Of a stretch of 64,000 bases of DNA, positions 18,412 to 27,211 are shown piece by piece (the stretch's first letter is position 1; each line of letters starts with the position of its first letter). A program made the translations under genes and the position numbers. The notes under the pieces were generated by a model that searched no databases, was not told the DNA's origin, and saw nothing but the letters and a program-made list of their open reading frames with translations. This DNA comes from Polaromonas sp. JS666 (GTDB taxonomy: Bacteria > Pseudomonadota > Gammaproteobacteria > Burkholderiales > Burkholderiaceae_C). The stretch spans positions 372,001 through 436,000 of the forward strand of contig NZ_FNHX01000003.1 in NCBI RefSeq assembly GCF_900103405.1. The letters are read 5' to 3'.

Positions 18412-19755
18412 TCAAGGCAATAGCTTGCGTGTGTCCGCTGTGCTGATATCGTCCAGGTGCCTGAAGGCGGGTGCGATCCTGGCAATGTCGTCTCCCGGGA
18501 CGCCTGAGCGCTCGAACGACACCTTCCATTCCCGCACGACGCGCCAGACCTCGTCGATCAATTCGCAAGCGCGGGCCTGGCTCAAGGAGAACGCCGGGTG
18601 CCCGCCCAGCGCGTTGTCGAGTGTCGCGAGGCGACCCTGGGGCCCGACTCCCAGGTGAAGAAGGCGCTCGGTCGCATGGCTCGGCCGGGGCAGCACGTCA
18701 TACAGGGGACTGAGCCGCCAGCCGGGCAGGCGGGGATCCCACAGGAAGCCATGGTTGCGCAGGTGGTCGTCGTCGTTGCTGGCGAGGATGTTGAACACCA
18801 TGCGCTTGAAGAGTTCTTCGTTGTCCGCGCGGATCACGTCCGGATGGCAATACCGGCGCACGGCGGCGGCCAGGTCGGCATAGGATTTTGTTCGCGACTC
18901 GGTCTCGTCACATCCGACCAGGGTCAGGCCGCTCACAAAACCCATGCGGCGCTCGGTCAGGCCGTCGGCGGGTGCCAGCAGCAAGTCGGTTGCGGCGGTG
19001 GGCAGCGTTCCGTGTGCCAGCCAGTAGCGGTCGAAACGCCGGATCATCATGATGCGGCGGCCGCCCAGAAGGCGCGTGGCCACGGGGGGCACGTTCAATC
19101 CGGCCTCCCGCGCGAGCTCCAGCGAAGCACATTCGACCGCGGGGATGTCAAAGGTGTCACTCCTGCTTTGGAACTTCGCGAGCCAAAGGGCGCCGTCCTC
19201 ATCACGCACGGACGCTTTGGGCCGGGCGCCGCCGAGTGCCGTCCCAACTTCGAAAATGTGTTCAAGCCTGGCGGGAACGTCTTCTCCCGCCTCGATGCGC
19301 TCCGCGGCCTCCATCAAGTAGCTGAGCGCGTGAACGCCACCGGCGGCACCGGTGGGGCCGTCAGCAATACCCGAGCGGATGTCCAGCGCGCCTACCCGCT
19401 CGCTGCCCGCATGCAGCAGGTACTGCGACTCGGCCAGGCTGTTTGCGGGCACCTTGAGCTTGGCCTCGATCACCCGGCGCCCCCAGGAATCCGGCGCAGC
19501 GTCGCGTATGCCGCCGAAGCTCGCCAGGGTGTTGACCGGCAGCAGCAGCTTGCCCTTGACGGGCTCCGGCCCGCGAGTGGCCAGGCTGACCGGGTCCACC
19601 TCCAGGGCATCTCTGCGGGCCAGATACTTCAGGCCGTAGGCAAAGCGCGATGCCAGGAGATCGGAACCCTGCTCGGTCATCGTGAGCTGCCCGCAAGGCG
19701 CCCAGGCTTCGCCCAGGTAGGCGAAGGTCATCAGCTTCAGGTCTTTGGCCGCCAT
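18412..19755 (-). CDS. hipA: HipA-family serine/threonine kinase toxin
   Basis: 447-residue HipA-like kinase. In Escherichia coli HipA inactivates glutamyl-tRNA synthetase and promotes persistence. Visible parts: N-terminal subdomain with LPVNTLASFGGIRDAAPDSWG (split across 72-92), ATP-loop like GGARPK (175-180), Lys194 in LAKF, catalytic NDDDHLRN (327-334; Asp329 and Asn334 match E. coli Asp309 and Asn314) and metal-binding Asp353 in LSPLYDVLP. The catalytic set is complete, so the toxin is probably active. It lies 55 bases after the antitoxin gene and is co-transcribed with it. It converges with the OmpA-barrel gene with only 15 bases between stops. Confidence 0.92.
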   Translation of the reverse strand: MAAKDLKLMTFAYLGEAWAPCGQLTMTEQGSDLLASRFAYGLKYLARRDALEVDPVSLATRGPEPVKGKLLLPVNTLASFGGIRDAAPDSWGRRVIEAKLKVPANSLAESQYLLHAGSERVGALDIRSGIADGPTGAAGGVHALSYLMEAAERIEAGEDVPARLEHIFEVGTALGGARPKASVRDEDGALWLAKFQSRSDTFDIPAVECASLELAREAGLNVPPVATRLLGGRRIMMIRRFDRYWLAHGTLPTAATDLLLAPADGLTERRMGFVSGLTLVGCDETESRTKSYADLAAAVRRYCHPDVIRADNEELFKRMVFNILASNDDDHLRNHGFLWDPRLPGWRLSPLYDVLPRPSHATERLLHLGVGPQGRLATLDNALGGHPAFSLSQARACELIDEVWRVVREWKVSFERSGVPGDDIARIAPAFRHLDDISTADTRKLLP

Positions 19756-19810
19756 AAAAATTCCGCTCTAGATAAAGGAGATGAAAGGCACTGCCGGTGC
19801 GGGCCTGGGT

Positions 19811-20152
19811 TCAGAAATCCAGGTCCTTGAGCTCGGCCGCGCTCAGGTCGCGAACACGTTTTGTTGATTCGCGCGCCTGCAGGGCCGCCAGCGCGGGGTC
19901 GGCCTGCGTCAACAAAGCTGCCAGCGTGGTGCCGGGCGCGATGGCATCGAGGTAGCGAAGCACCTGCCCAATTGCCAGTCCGGGGTCACCCTTCTCCAGG
20001 CGGTAGGCGGTATTGCGCGAGAAGCCCGCGCGCAGTGCCGCATCGGCCTGTTTGACCTTGCGCGCCTGGCGCAGGCGCGCAAGAAGATGTCCGAGATGGA
20101 CCGTCTCTTGCGCGAGCTGTGGGCTGAGGACTGCGGATTGTTGTACTTTCAT
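19811..20152 (-). CDS. hipB: HipB-like HTH antitoxin
   Basis: 113-residue XRE-type DNA-binding protein expected to neutralise the HipA kinase and repress the operon. The HTH lies around KQADAALRAGFSRNTAYRLEKGD. Start chosen at the ATG giving MKVQQSAVL; the frame stays open 31 codons further upstream, but that stretch is AT-rich and made of operator repeats and does not look coding. The start codon lies within one half of the nearest inverted repeat, which suits autorepression. The C-terminal tail (STKRVRDLSAAELKDLDF) is longer than the minimal HTH and may contact the toxin (inference). Confidence 0.85.
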   Translation of the reverse strand: MKVQQSAVLSPQLAQETVHLGHLLARLRQARKVKQADAALRAGFSRNTAYRLEKGDPGLAIGQVLRYLDAIAPGTTLAALLTQADPALAALQARESTKRVRDLSAAELKDLDF

Positions 20153-20200
20153 GTTCGTGAAATCATTCAATATGTCGATAACGATTGATTTAACGAACAT
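20151..20200. promoter_or_regulatory. Operator 1 of the hipBA-type operon (18-bp inverted repeat)
   Basis: Left half 20151-20168 (ATGTTCGTGAAATCATTC) and right half 20183-20200 (GATTGATTTAACGAACAT) are inverted copies matching at 16 of 18 positions, with a 14-base spacer. The left half covers the antitoxin start codon. Role as HipB operator is inferred from position. Confidence 0.7.
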
Positions 20201-20229
20201 TTTACACTGATTGGATTTTTCATCAATTC

Positions 20230-20279
20230 GTGCTCGATAAATCAAGCCTTATGGAATTAATGATTGATTTAACGATCAT
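20230..20279. promoter_or_regulatory. Operator 2 of the hipBA-type operon (second inverted repeat)
   Basis: Left half 20230-20247 (GTGCTCGATAAATCAAGC) and right half 20262-20279 (GATTGATTTAACGATCAT) match at 14 of 18 inverted positions, again with a 14-base spacer. The right half repeats the right half of operator 1 almost exactly. The two centres are 79 bp apart. Confidence 0.65.
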
Positions 20280-20390
20280 TGATGCCGGACGTGGAATGTA
20301 TGGCTTGACCGGCATGGCATGGACAAAAAGCGAGCCGCCGCTTCCATGATTGGAGCATCGCTCCTAGGTGTAAACGCCAATATATTGCGA

Positions 20391-20473
20391 AAAATTTACT
20401 CATAAAGTAATTAATAAGTTATTTATTTTTCTTTTAGAAAAAATAAACCAAATTAATTTTCAAAGTAAATTTT
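20391..20473. promoter_or_regulatory. AT-rich promoter of the Lrp-type gene with 10-bp inverted repeat
   Basis: The gene-free stretch 20153-20477 (325 bases) holds the two hipBA operators, a small GGAGC/GCTCC hairpin (20352-20364) and, from about 20380, a very AT-rich segment. AAAATTTACT (20391-20400) and AGTAAATTTT (20464-20473) are perfect inverted copies 73 bp apart centre to centre. Lrp-family proteins bind AT-rich sites as multimers and often autoregulate; that this is such a site is inference. Confidence 0.45.
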
Positions 20474-20477
20474 TGTC

Positions 20478-20993
20478 ATGCGTGAATTTCTCGACGCCAC
20501 CGACCGCCGTTTGACCCGGCTGCTTTCCGACGACGCGCAGGACGGCGTGAACCAGCTGGCGGAAAAAATGCAGCTGAGCCCTCCCACGGTCCGCACGCGC
20601 CTGAAGGCCTTGATCGAAAAAAACGCCTTGAAGATCGTCGGGCTGCTGAACCTGTCGGAACGGCCGGAACTCATTGGGGCCATCGTGGGCATCAGCGCCA
20701 ATGCGCAGGGGCATCTTGACGAACTCACGCAAAAGCTCGCGGAGCTGCCCTTCGTGACGTCCGTGAGTGTGGTGACCGGCCGCTTCGACCTCATCGTCGA
20801 AGTGCTGGTGGCCGGAGACGTCCAGGACCTTTACCGTTTTACCAGCGAGCTGCTTCCCAGGGTTGCCGGGCCCGGGATCATCAGCCGCAGCGAGACCTTT
20901 GTGGTCATGAAGTCGCGCAACAAATGGGTCAACCTGCCGCGCGGCTGCTGGGAGCAGGGCGCCGATGGCGGCACCGGCCCTTCAACCCCTTAG
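20478..20993 (+). CDS. Lrp/AsnC-family transcriptional regulator
   Basis: 171-residue regulator. The N-terminal HTH (about 24-45, VNQLAEKMQLSPPTVRTRLK) is followed by the RAM/AsnC ligand-binding fold (LPFVTSVSVVTGRFDLIVEV around 90-113), with a slightly long C-terminal tail. Members sense amino acids and control transport or catabolism. It heads a plus-strand series of amino acid transporter and D-amino-acid type enzymes, so it probably controls them. No strong Shine-Dalgarno precedes the ATG. The upstream region is AT-rich with inverted repeats suited to autoregulation. Confidence 0.92.
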   Translation: MREFLDATDRRLTRLLSDDAQDGVNQLAEKMQLSPPTVRTRLKALIEKNALKIVGLLNLSERPELIGAIVGISANAQGHLDELTQKLAELPFVTSVSVVTGRFDLIVEVLVAGDVQDLYRFTSELLPRVAGPGIISRSETFVVMKSRNKWVNLPRGCWEQGADGGTGPSTP

Positions 20994-21106
20994 CCTTTTT
21001 GGCCCCTTCGACCCCTTTGGCCTCGGCCCCCTGGCCCGCGAATGTTTGAGAAATGCGCCTGTCCCCGGAGGATGTTCCCCCGGGGAGACCATTAAAGGAG
21101 AAAGCA

Positions 21107-21907
21107 ATGAAGATCCCGAATTCCCTGGCCACCGTGCTGCTGGCCTGCGCGGGCTTTGCGGGCCTGTGCGGCACCGCCCATGCCTCCACCCTGGAGGACA
21201 TCCTCAAACGCGGCGAGCTGCGCATTGCCGTGCAGACACAAGGCCCTCCGTTCTCGATGATCGACAAAAACGGCGTGCGCACCGGCAGTTCGGTGGAGCT
21301 TGCCAAACTGATGGCCCAGGAAATGGGCGTCAAGGTGGTGTTCCTCGACCTCGACTGGGACGGGCTGTTGCCGGCCCTGATTTCCGGCAAGGCCGACCTG
21401 CTCGCGGCCGACATGACGCCCACCCTGGCCCGCGCGACAAAAGTCGCGTTCACCAAGCCCTTTATCTACATCGGGCCCGTGGTGGCGGCGAAGGAGGGGA
21501 GCAAGTTCACTTCCACGAATGCCTGCAAGGCGCCCGGCGCAAAAATCGCGGTGCTGTTCGGCAGCACCGGCGAGAAGCTCGCCAAAACCGTCTTCCCCAA
21601 AGGTGAGATCAAGAGCTACAAGGGCGGCGGAACCCTGCTGCTGGACGCGGTGAAAAACGGCCAGGCGGACTGCCTGCTCAATGACAGTTCCGCGGTGGCG
21701 GGCCAGGCGGCCGGCTATCCCAAGGGAACGTTCAAGGTCATGCCGGAGCTGCTGGCCAAGGAGCCCCTGGCCTACGCGACCCGCTACGACTCCCTGGACC
21801 TTCTGAGCTGGATCAACCTGTTCATCGACCAGACCACATTGGACGGGCGCCTTCAACAAAATCTCGACTACTGGGTCAACACGCCCAAGTGGAAAGAAGA
21901 GCACTGA
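21107..21907 (+). CDS. Polar amino acid ABC transporter, periplasmic binding protein
   Basis: Family 3 solute-binding protein, 266 residues from the ATG preceded by AAAGGAG (21094-21100); an in-frame upstream ATG at 21053 would add 18 residues unlike a signal peptide. The signal peptide ends near GTAHAST, followed by LEDILKRGELRIAV, the family's usual mature start. GVRTGSSVELAKLMAQEMGV and WDGLLPALISGKADLLAADM follow the pattern of amino acid binding proteins. It is followed by two permeases and an ATPase, completing a glutamine/histidine-type importer. The ligand is probably an amino acid, perhaps a D-form given the downstream enzymes (inference). Confidence 0.93.
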   Translation: MKIPNSLATVLLACAGFAGLCGTAHASTLEDILKRGELRIAVQTQGPPFSMIDKNGVRTGSSVELAKLMAQEMGVKVVFLDLDWDGLLPALISGKADLLAADMTPTLARATKVAFTKPFIYIGPVVAAKEGSKFTSTNACKAPGAKIAVLFGSTGEKLAKTVFPKGEIKSYKGGGTLLLDAVKNGQADCLLNDSSAVAGQAAGYPKGTFKVMPELLAKEPLAYATRYDSLDLLSWINLFIDQTTLDGRLQQNLDYWVNTPKWKEEH

Positions 21908-21992
21908 TCCCGGGATGTGAGCGCGGGTACGGCCTTCTTTTGACCTTCGCGCCTGTCCCCATGCCGCAAGCCTTTCACCCACCGGCCTGCGC

Positions 21993-22661
21993 ATGCTGTC
22001 AAACCTGAACTTCAGGGTGATTGCCGAAACCCTTCCCGATTTTTGGGGAGGCCTGGTTTCCACCCTGTCGATTTCGCTGGCCGCGTTCGCGGGAGCCCTT
22101 GCCATCGGTGTTGTCGCCTGTGCGATGAGCCTTCAGTCCTCCCGGGTTGTCCGGGCGCCGGCTGTCGCCTATGTGGACGTGGTCCGGGCGACGCCCTTGC
22201 TGGCCCAGCTTTATTTCTTGTATTTCGGGCTGCCGAATTTCGGCGTGCTCATGCCGGAAATCATGATCGGCATCGTCGCCCTTTCCATCAACAGCGGCGC
22301 CTACGTCAGCGAAATCATCCGCTCCGGCATCCATTCGATTCCGCGGGGGCAGATGGAGGCGAGCGCCAGTTCGGGAATGAGCTATTGGCAGCAGATGCGC
22401 CTCATCATTCTTCCGCAGGCGCTGCGGCCCATGGTGTCGCCGCTGATCGGGCAGGCCATCGTGCTGGTCAAGGACTCGTCCCTGCTGTCGCTGATCTCCG
22501 TGCTGGAGCTCACGCGTGTGGGGCAAACCCTGGCCAATGACCGCTTCATGCCGGTCGAAGGCCTGGCAAGCACCGCCGCCTGCTACCTGCTCATCTATTA
22601 CGGGCTGAAGCTGGCGGCCGCGGCATGGGTCCGCCTTGCGCAGCGGCCCGGGCGCTGCTGA
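21993..22661 (+). CDS. Polar amino acid ABC transporter permease 1
   Basis: 222-residue inner-membrane permease of the HisM/GlnP type. Membrane segments include LSISLAAFAGALAIGVVACA and IGIVALSINSGAYVSEIIRSG. The EAA loop that contacts the ATPase is visible as GQMEASASSGMSYWQQMRLIILPQALRP. It follows the binding protein gene by 85 bases and ends six bases before the chosen start of the second permease. It should form a heterodimer with that permease. Confidence 0.93.
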   Translation: MLSNLNFRVIAETLPDFWGGLVSTLSISLAAFAGALAIGVVACAMSLQSSRVVRAPAVAYVDVVRATPLLAQLYFLYFGLPNFGVLMPEIMIGIVALSINSGAYVSEIIRSGIHSIPRGQMEASASSGMSYWQQMRLIILPQALRPMVSPLIGQAIVLVKDSSLLSLISVLELTRVGQTLANDRFMPVEGLASTAACYLLIYYGLKLAAAAWVRLAQRPGRC

Positions 22662-22666
22662 AAGCC

Positions 22667-23323
22667 ATGGCCATGGATATGTTCCTCGACCAGTTGCACG
22701 GCATGGCCCAGTACTACCCGGTCGTCCTGAAGGGCGTCGGCGTGACGCTGGCGCTGTCCTTCATCGGCATTGCCGCGGGAACGGTTGCGGGCTTTGTGCT
22801 GGGCATAGGCCGCGCCAGCGCCAGCAGGGCCCTGTCCTTCCTGGTCGGGGCCTACACCGACATCTTTCGCGGCACGCCGGTGCTGGTCCAGGTGTTCGTC
22901 GTCTTTTTTGTGCTCCCTGAAGCAGGCATAGAGCTCGACTCCTTCACCGCGGGCGCCATTGCCCTGTCCAACCTCGCGGCCTGCTTCATCTCTGAAATCG
23001 TGGCCGCTGGCATCAGGGCCGTGCCCGCGGGGCAGCTCGAGGCGGCCGCGTCCTCGGGGCTCAGCCGCTTCCAGCAACTGAGGCTGGTGGTGCTGCCGCA
23101 AGCCACCCGAATGATCGTCCCTTCCCTGGTCGGGCAGTACGTGCTGCTGGTCAAGGATTCGTCGGTTGTCTCCGCGATCGGGCTGCTCGACCTGACGCGT
23201 TCCGGCTGGGTGATCGTGCAATCCGTCCCCAATGGGCTTTTGGTTTTTAGCGCGGTGGGCCTGGGCTACTTCCTGATCTGCTACCCGCTGCTTTATTGGT
23301 CCCGGCGACTGGAAAAAACCTGA
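22667..23323 (+). CDS. Polar amino acid ABC transporter permease 2
   Basis: Second permease of the importer, 218 residues from ATG 22667 (MAMDMFLDQLHGMAQYY). An in-frame ATG at 22625 overlaps the first permease gene and would add 14 unlikely residues. The EAA loop is GQLEAAASSGLSRFQQLRLVVLPQATR. About five membrane helices are visible. It is followed, 60 bases later, by the ATPase gene. Function as partner of permease 1 rests on order and family. Confidence 0.92.
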   Translation: MAMDMFLDQLHGMAQYYPVVLKGVGVTLALSFIGIAAGTVAGFVLGIGRASASRALSFLVGAYTDIFRGTPVLVQVFVVFFVLPEAGIELDSFTAGAIALSNLAACFISEIVAAGIRAVPAGQLEAAASSGLSRFQQLRLVVLPQATRMIVPSLVGQYVLLVKDSSVVSAIGLLDLTRSGWVIVQSVPNGLLVFSAVGLGYFLICYPLLYWSRRLEKT

Positions 23324-23383
23324 TGAAGCAGCACCATTCAACAGCCCGCCGCCTCCCGGCACGGGCAGCGAGGAATAGCCGGA

Positions 23384-24109
23384 ATGATTAAATTCAGCGA
23401 CGTCAACAAGTGGTACGGCACGCACCACGTGCTGCAAAACATCAACCTTGAGGTGGCAAAAGGCGAGGTGGTGGTGGTCTGCGGGCCCAGCGGCTCCGGA
23501 AAAAGCACGCTGATCCGCTGCGTCAACGGCCTGGAAAAATTCCAGGCCGGCATGCTGACGGTTGAAGGCATGCCGGTCGCCAGCGAGGCCAATCTGCGCA
23601 AGCTCCGCATGGAGCTGGGCTTTGTCTTCCAGCAGTTCAATCTTTATCCCCACAAGACGGCGCTCGAAAACGTCACGCTGGCGCCCATCCACGTGCGCAA
23701 GCTCTCCGCCAAGGAAGCCGCCAGCCGGGGCCGGGAAATCCTGGCCAAAGTGGGCCTGGCGGACAAATGTGATGCCTACCCGCAGCAGCTGTCGGGCGGG
23801 CAGCAGCAACGCGTCGCCATCGCCCGCAGCCTGTGCATGCAGCCCAAGGTCATGCTGTTCGACGAACCGACCTCCGCGCTCGATCCCGAAATGATCAATG
23901 AGGTGCTGGACGTGATGGTTGCTTTGGCGAAAGACGGGATGACCATGATTGTGGTCACGCACGAGATGGGTTTTGCCCGCAAGGTGGCGGACCGCGTGGC
24001 CTTCATCGACAAGGGTGTCATGGTGGAAGTGGCCAAACCCGAGGCCTTTTTTACCGCGCCCGCGAACGAGCGCACGCGCGAATTCCTCGGAAAAATCCTT
24101 CATCACTAG
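23384..24109 (+). CDS. Polar amino acid ABC transporter ATP-binding protein (GlnQ/HisP type)
   Basis: 241-residue ATPase that powers the importer. Walker [10 protein letters not shown] (34-42), Q loop in [11 protein letters not shown] (81-90), signature LSGGQQQR (136-143), Walker [14 protein letters not shown] (156-168) and switch histidine in VVTHEMGFA are all present, so it should be active. Length is normal for the GlnQ group. It closes the transporter operon and leads, 48 bases later, into the FAD oxidase gene. Confidence 0.95.
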   Translation: MIKFSDVNKWYGTHHVLQNINLEVAKGEVVVVCGPSGSGKSTLIRCVNGLEKFQAGMLTVEGMPVASEANLRKLRMELGFVFQQFNLYPHKTALENVTLAPIHVRKLSAKEAASRGREILAKVGLADKCDAYPQQLSGGQQQRVAIARSLCMQPKVMLFDEPTSALDPEMINEVLDVMVALAKDGMTMIVVTHEMGFARKVADRVAFIDKGVMVEVAKPEAFFTAPANERTREFLGKILHH

Positions 24110-24157
24110 CCATCACCGCCGCCCCAGGCGACGGCACGAACCCCGGAAAGACATTGA

Positions 24158-25435
24158 ATGACTGACATGGCTACGCATGGAACACAGGGCGGGCGTTCCA
24201 TCGCCATCGTGGGGGCCGGCGTTGTCGGCGCGGCGACGGCCTTGGCCCTCGCGGCCCGGGGCCATGCCGTCACCGTCATGGACCGCGGCGAAGTCGGCGC
24301 CGGCACCAGTTCCGGGAACGCCGGCGCCATCGTCACGGGCGCGGTCACGCCAAGCGCCACGCCGGGGGTGATCCGGTCCATTCCCTCCTACCTGCTTGAC
24401 CCGAACGGCGCCGCCGTGCTGCGGCCCGCGCATTTTTTCCGCGGCCTCCCGTGGCTTCTGCGTTTTATGGCGGCGGGGCGCCCCAAGCGCGTCGCGGCCA
24501 TCGCGGCGGCCCTGCATCCACTTGTGTCCAATGCCCTGCAGGCCCACCTCGCCCTGGCCGCCCTGAGCGGCGCCCGCGACCTGATCCGGCCCGGCGGCTG
24601 GCTGAAGCTTTATGCCTCGGCCGCCGGGTTTTCGGCCAGTGCGCTCGAGCGTGAATTGATGGCGCGCCATGGCGTGCATTTCTCCATCCTCAAGGCCGCG
24701 GAGGTCGCCGAGCTCGAGCCCCGGCTCAACAGGAATGCCTACACGCGCGGCTTGTTCCAGCCCGACAGCGGCTTCGTCAACTATCCCCGGGCGCTGGCGC
24801 AGTCCTACTTTGAGTGCGCGCGGCAGCGGCAGGCGCAATACCTCCAGGAGAATGTGCTGGCGCTGCGGCCGCTTGACACAGGCGGTGTGTCCATCACGAC
24901 AGACCAGGCCACACGGCAGTTTGACGCGGTGGTCGTCGCGGCGGGCGCCTGGTCCAAACAATTTGCCGCGCAGATCGGCGACAAGGTCAGCCTGGACACC
25001 GAGCGGGGTTACCACCTTTCGTTTGCCTCGACCGGTGATGCCCTGCTGGGCCGGCCGGTGTGTTTTCCTGAAAAGCAGTGTGTGCTCTCGCCCATGCACG
25101 ATGGCATCTCCCTGAGCAGCGGCGATGAACTGGCGGGCCTGGACGCGCCGCCGGATTTCCGGCGGATTCGCGCACTTATTCCTTTTGCCCGCAACGCGCT
25201 GCCCGGCATCACGGGCCAGGCTGTCCAGCGCGAATGGATGGGCTACCGCCCCTCCACGCCCGACTCCCTGCCCGTGATCGGGCGCTCGCCGCGCTGCGCG
25301 AACGTGTGTTACGCCTTCGGCCACGGCCATCTCGGGCTGACCTTGTCGGCGCTGACCGCCCAGCTGGTTGCCGGAATGCTGAGTGGCGACCCTGAGCCCT
25401 TTGACCTGTCTGCCTACCGGATTGCCAGGTTTTGA
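24158..25435 (+). CDS. FAD-dependent oxidoreductase, D-amino acid dehydrogenase (DadA)-like
   Basis: 425-residue flavoprotein of the DAO fold. The dinucleotide-binding GAGVVG is at 19-24, followed by RGHAVTVMDRGEVGAGTSSGNAG, very like DadA. The C-terminal RPSTPDSLPVIGRSP and GHGHLGLTLS segments match D-amino acid dehydrogenase and related imino/amino acid oxidases. Expected reaction: oxidative deamination of a D-amino acid (or N-substituted amino acid) to the 2-oxo acid, electrons passing to the respiratory chain. Its place after an amino acid importer and before a racemase-family gene supports a role in D-amino acid use. Substrate is not determined; dadA symbol withheld because paralogues are common. 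Confidence 0.87.
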   Translation: MTDMATHGTQGGRSIAIVGAGVVGAATALALAARGHAVTVMDRGEVGAGTSSGNAGAIVTGAVTPSATPGVIRSIPSYLLDPNGAAVLRPAHFFRGLPWLLRFMAAGRPKRVAAIAAALHPLVSNALQAHLALAALSGARDLIRPGGWLKLYASAAGFSASALERELMARHGVHFSILKAAEVAELEPRLNRNAYTRGLFQPDSGFVNYPRALAQSYFECARQRQAQYLQENVLALRPLDTGGVSITTDQATRQFDAVVVAAGAWSKQFAAQIGDKVSLDTERGYHLSFASTGDALLGRPVCFPEKQCVLSPMHDGISLSSGDELAGLDAPPDFRRIRALIPFARNALPGITGQAVQREWMGYRPSTPDSLPVIGRSPRCANVCYAFGHGHLGLTLSALTAQLVAGMLSGDPEPFDLSAYRIARF

Positions 25436-25478
25436 GCGGCCCCGTCATGAACAACAAACACACCCGTGGGAGCACGCC

Positions 25479-26192
25479 ATGCCAGCTGTAATCGAAGCGG
25501 CAAAAATCGGCGTCCTGTGCTGGGAGACCGGGCAGGTGCCCAGGGGCCTGCTGCAGCTCGAGGCCTTGCCCGGCAACAGCACCAATCCCGCGTCCTATGG
25601 TTATCCGGTCAGCTTCCATCCGGTGCGCGGCGCCAATGTCCATACGATTCTGGAGAATCCCGACCCCGATGTCCTGCAGACCATGATGGCCGACGCCGCC
25701 GCCATGGTGTCCCAAGGCATCAAGGCCATCACGACGAGCTGCGGGTTCAACGCCATCTTCCAGCGCGAACTGGCGCAGGCCGCGGGCGTGCCGGTGTTGA
25801 CCTCCAGCCTGCTGCAAGTGCCCTTTGTCAGGCTGCTGCACGGCCCGCGGAGCGAAATCGGCATCATCACCGCCAATGCACGCGCCCTGGGTCCGCAGCA
25901 CCTGGCGGCTGCCGGCATCGCCAGCATGGACGGCTTGCATATCCTGGGCCTGGAGCAATGCCCGGAGTGGAACCGGATGTTCGCCGAGCCGAATGCCGAC
26001 ATAGCCCTGGAGCTCATCGAGCAGGAAGTCCTGGGCACGGCGCGACGCGCGCTTGAGCAGCATCCGGGCATCCGGGCCTTTGTCCTGGAATGCACCGACC
26101 TGCCGCCTTACTCGGAAGCGATCCGGCGCGAGTCAGGCCTGCCGGTGTTTGATTTCATCACCATGGTCAATTACCTGCATTCGACCATCTGA
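25479..26192 (+). CDS. Aspartate/glutamate racemase-family enzyme
   Basis: 237 residues from the ATG giving MPAVIEAAKIGVLCWETGQ; GTGGGAG just upstream is a fair ribosome site. The frame opens 32 codons earlier, inside the oxidase gene, and is not used here. The family's two catalytic cysteines are visible: Cys88 in TTSCGFN and Cys205 in LECTDLPP. Cofactor-independent racemases or related arylmalonate decarboxylase-like enzymes share this fold. It sits directly behind the DadA-like oxidase, so converting L- to D-amino acid (or the reverse) for that enzyme is the simplest reading (inference). Confidence 0.85.
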   Translation: MPAVIEAAKIGVLCWETGQVPRGLLQLEALPGNSTNPASYGYPVSFHPVRGANVHTILENPDPDVLQTMMADAAAMVSQGIKAITTSCGFNAIFQRELAQAAGVPVLTSSLLQVPFVRLLHGPRSEIGIITANARALGPQHLAAAGIASMDGLHILGLEQCPEWNRMFAEPNADIALELIEQEVLGTARRALEQHPGIRAFVLECTDLPPYSEAIRRESGLPVFDFITMVNYLHSTI

Positions 26193-26302
26193 GGGGCTTT
26201 GCAAGTTGCCTGGGCTTGCGCCGTGGCAAGGATGGGGGCCGCTAGCGGAATCCAAACGGCCACAAGTTCACCCCCTGGTACGCCGGCAGGACCATTCCTG
26301 CG

Positions 26303-27211
26303 CTAGAGGCCAACACGGCTGCTGCCCGCCCTTACCTGCGTGAGCAACCACGCGCGAAACACCGTGAGGGCTTCAAGCTTGGCTGACTCCTCGGGATACA
26401 CCAGGTAGTAGCCCCGGGGGGAGGCCCATTGTTTCTTCGAAAGCCGGCGTAAACGGCCGGTTGCGACCGCATCGTGGGCCATGAAGTCGGGCAGCAGCAC
26501 CGCCCCCAGGCCTGCTATCGCGGCGTTCAGGGCCATCGACATCAGCTCGTAGCGCGGCCCCTCCTGTCCGGTGCCGATCTGGATGCCGGCTTGGTCGAAC
26601 CATTTTTGCCAGGCGTCCAGCACGGTGGTGTGGTGCACCAGTGCCGACACCGGCGTGCGGGACGTCAGCGACTTCCCGTGTTTTGTGATCCATGCGGCGG
26701 AGGCATACGGCGCCATCGTCAGGGGCAGAACAAAATCGTTGTGAACTCCGATACGTTTTCCGTCACCGAATTCGAGCGAGGCGTCCACCGCCATGCTCTT
26801 GAAATCGACCGACCCCACGCGAGTGGCGAAATTCAAGGTGATCTCGCTGTGCGCGCGCGTGAAGTCCGGCAGGCGCGGAATCAGCCAATAGCTGCCCAGC
26901 GACGCGCCCACCGACAGTGCCAGCGTGCCTCCGCGCCCCTTGAGCGCCATCACGTTGGCGGTCGCGCGTTCGAGGCGCTGCAGAATTGGGCCGACTTCAT
27001 CCAGGTAATAACGGCCGGCCTCCGTGAGGACTACCGCATCCCGGCGCCGCACGAACAGCTTGAGGTCCAGGCGGCTTTCAAGCGCCATGATCTGGCGGCT
27101 GATCGCGCCTTGTGTCAGGTGCAGCTCTTGCGCGGCCGCGGTGAAAGAGCGCAAGCGCGCGCTGGCTTCAAGGCATACCAGGGACATGGTGGAGGGCGCG
27201 CGCAGCATCAT
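26303..27211 (-). CDS. LysR-family transcriptional regulator (GcvA-like)
   Basis: 302-residue LysR regulator. Start placed at the ATG giving MMLRAPSTMSLVCLEASARL, which aligns with the usual family start; the frame also allows a GTG at 27274. HTH: RSFTAAAQELHLTQGAISRQ, then LESRLDLKLFVRRRDAVVLTEAG. The co-inducer domain follows. It is transcribed divergently from a Bug binding protein and deacylase pair, the classic LysR layout, so it probably controls that pair. It converges on the racemase-family gene. Confidence 0.9.
   Translation of the reverse strand: MMLRAPSTMSLVCLEASARLRSFTAAAQELHLTQGAISRQIMALESRLDLKLFVRRRDAVVLTEAGRYYLDEVGPILQRLERATANVMALKGRGGTLALSVGASLGSYWLIPRLPDFTRAHSEITLNFATRVGSVDFKSMAVDASLEFGDGKRIGVHNDFVLPLTMAPYASAAWITKHGKSLTSRTPVSALVHHTTVLDAWQKWFDQAGIQIGTGQEGPRYELMSMALNAAIAGLGAVLLPDFMAHDAVATGRLRRLSKKQWASPRGYYLVYPEESAKLEALTVFRAWLLTQVRAGSSRVGL

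Noticed and set aside
20153..20245. 31-residue N-terminal extension of the HipB-like protein
   Set aside because: The region is AT-rich and consists of inverted-repeat operator sequence; the HTH protein is complete from the ATG at 20152.
20153..20477. Attachment site or recent insertion marked by the AT-rich gap next to hipBA
   Set aside because: No integrase, direct-repeat ends or tRNA seen; the composition is explained by operator and promoter sequence.
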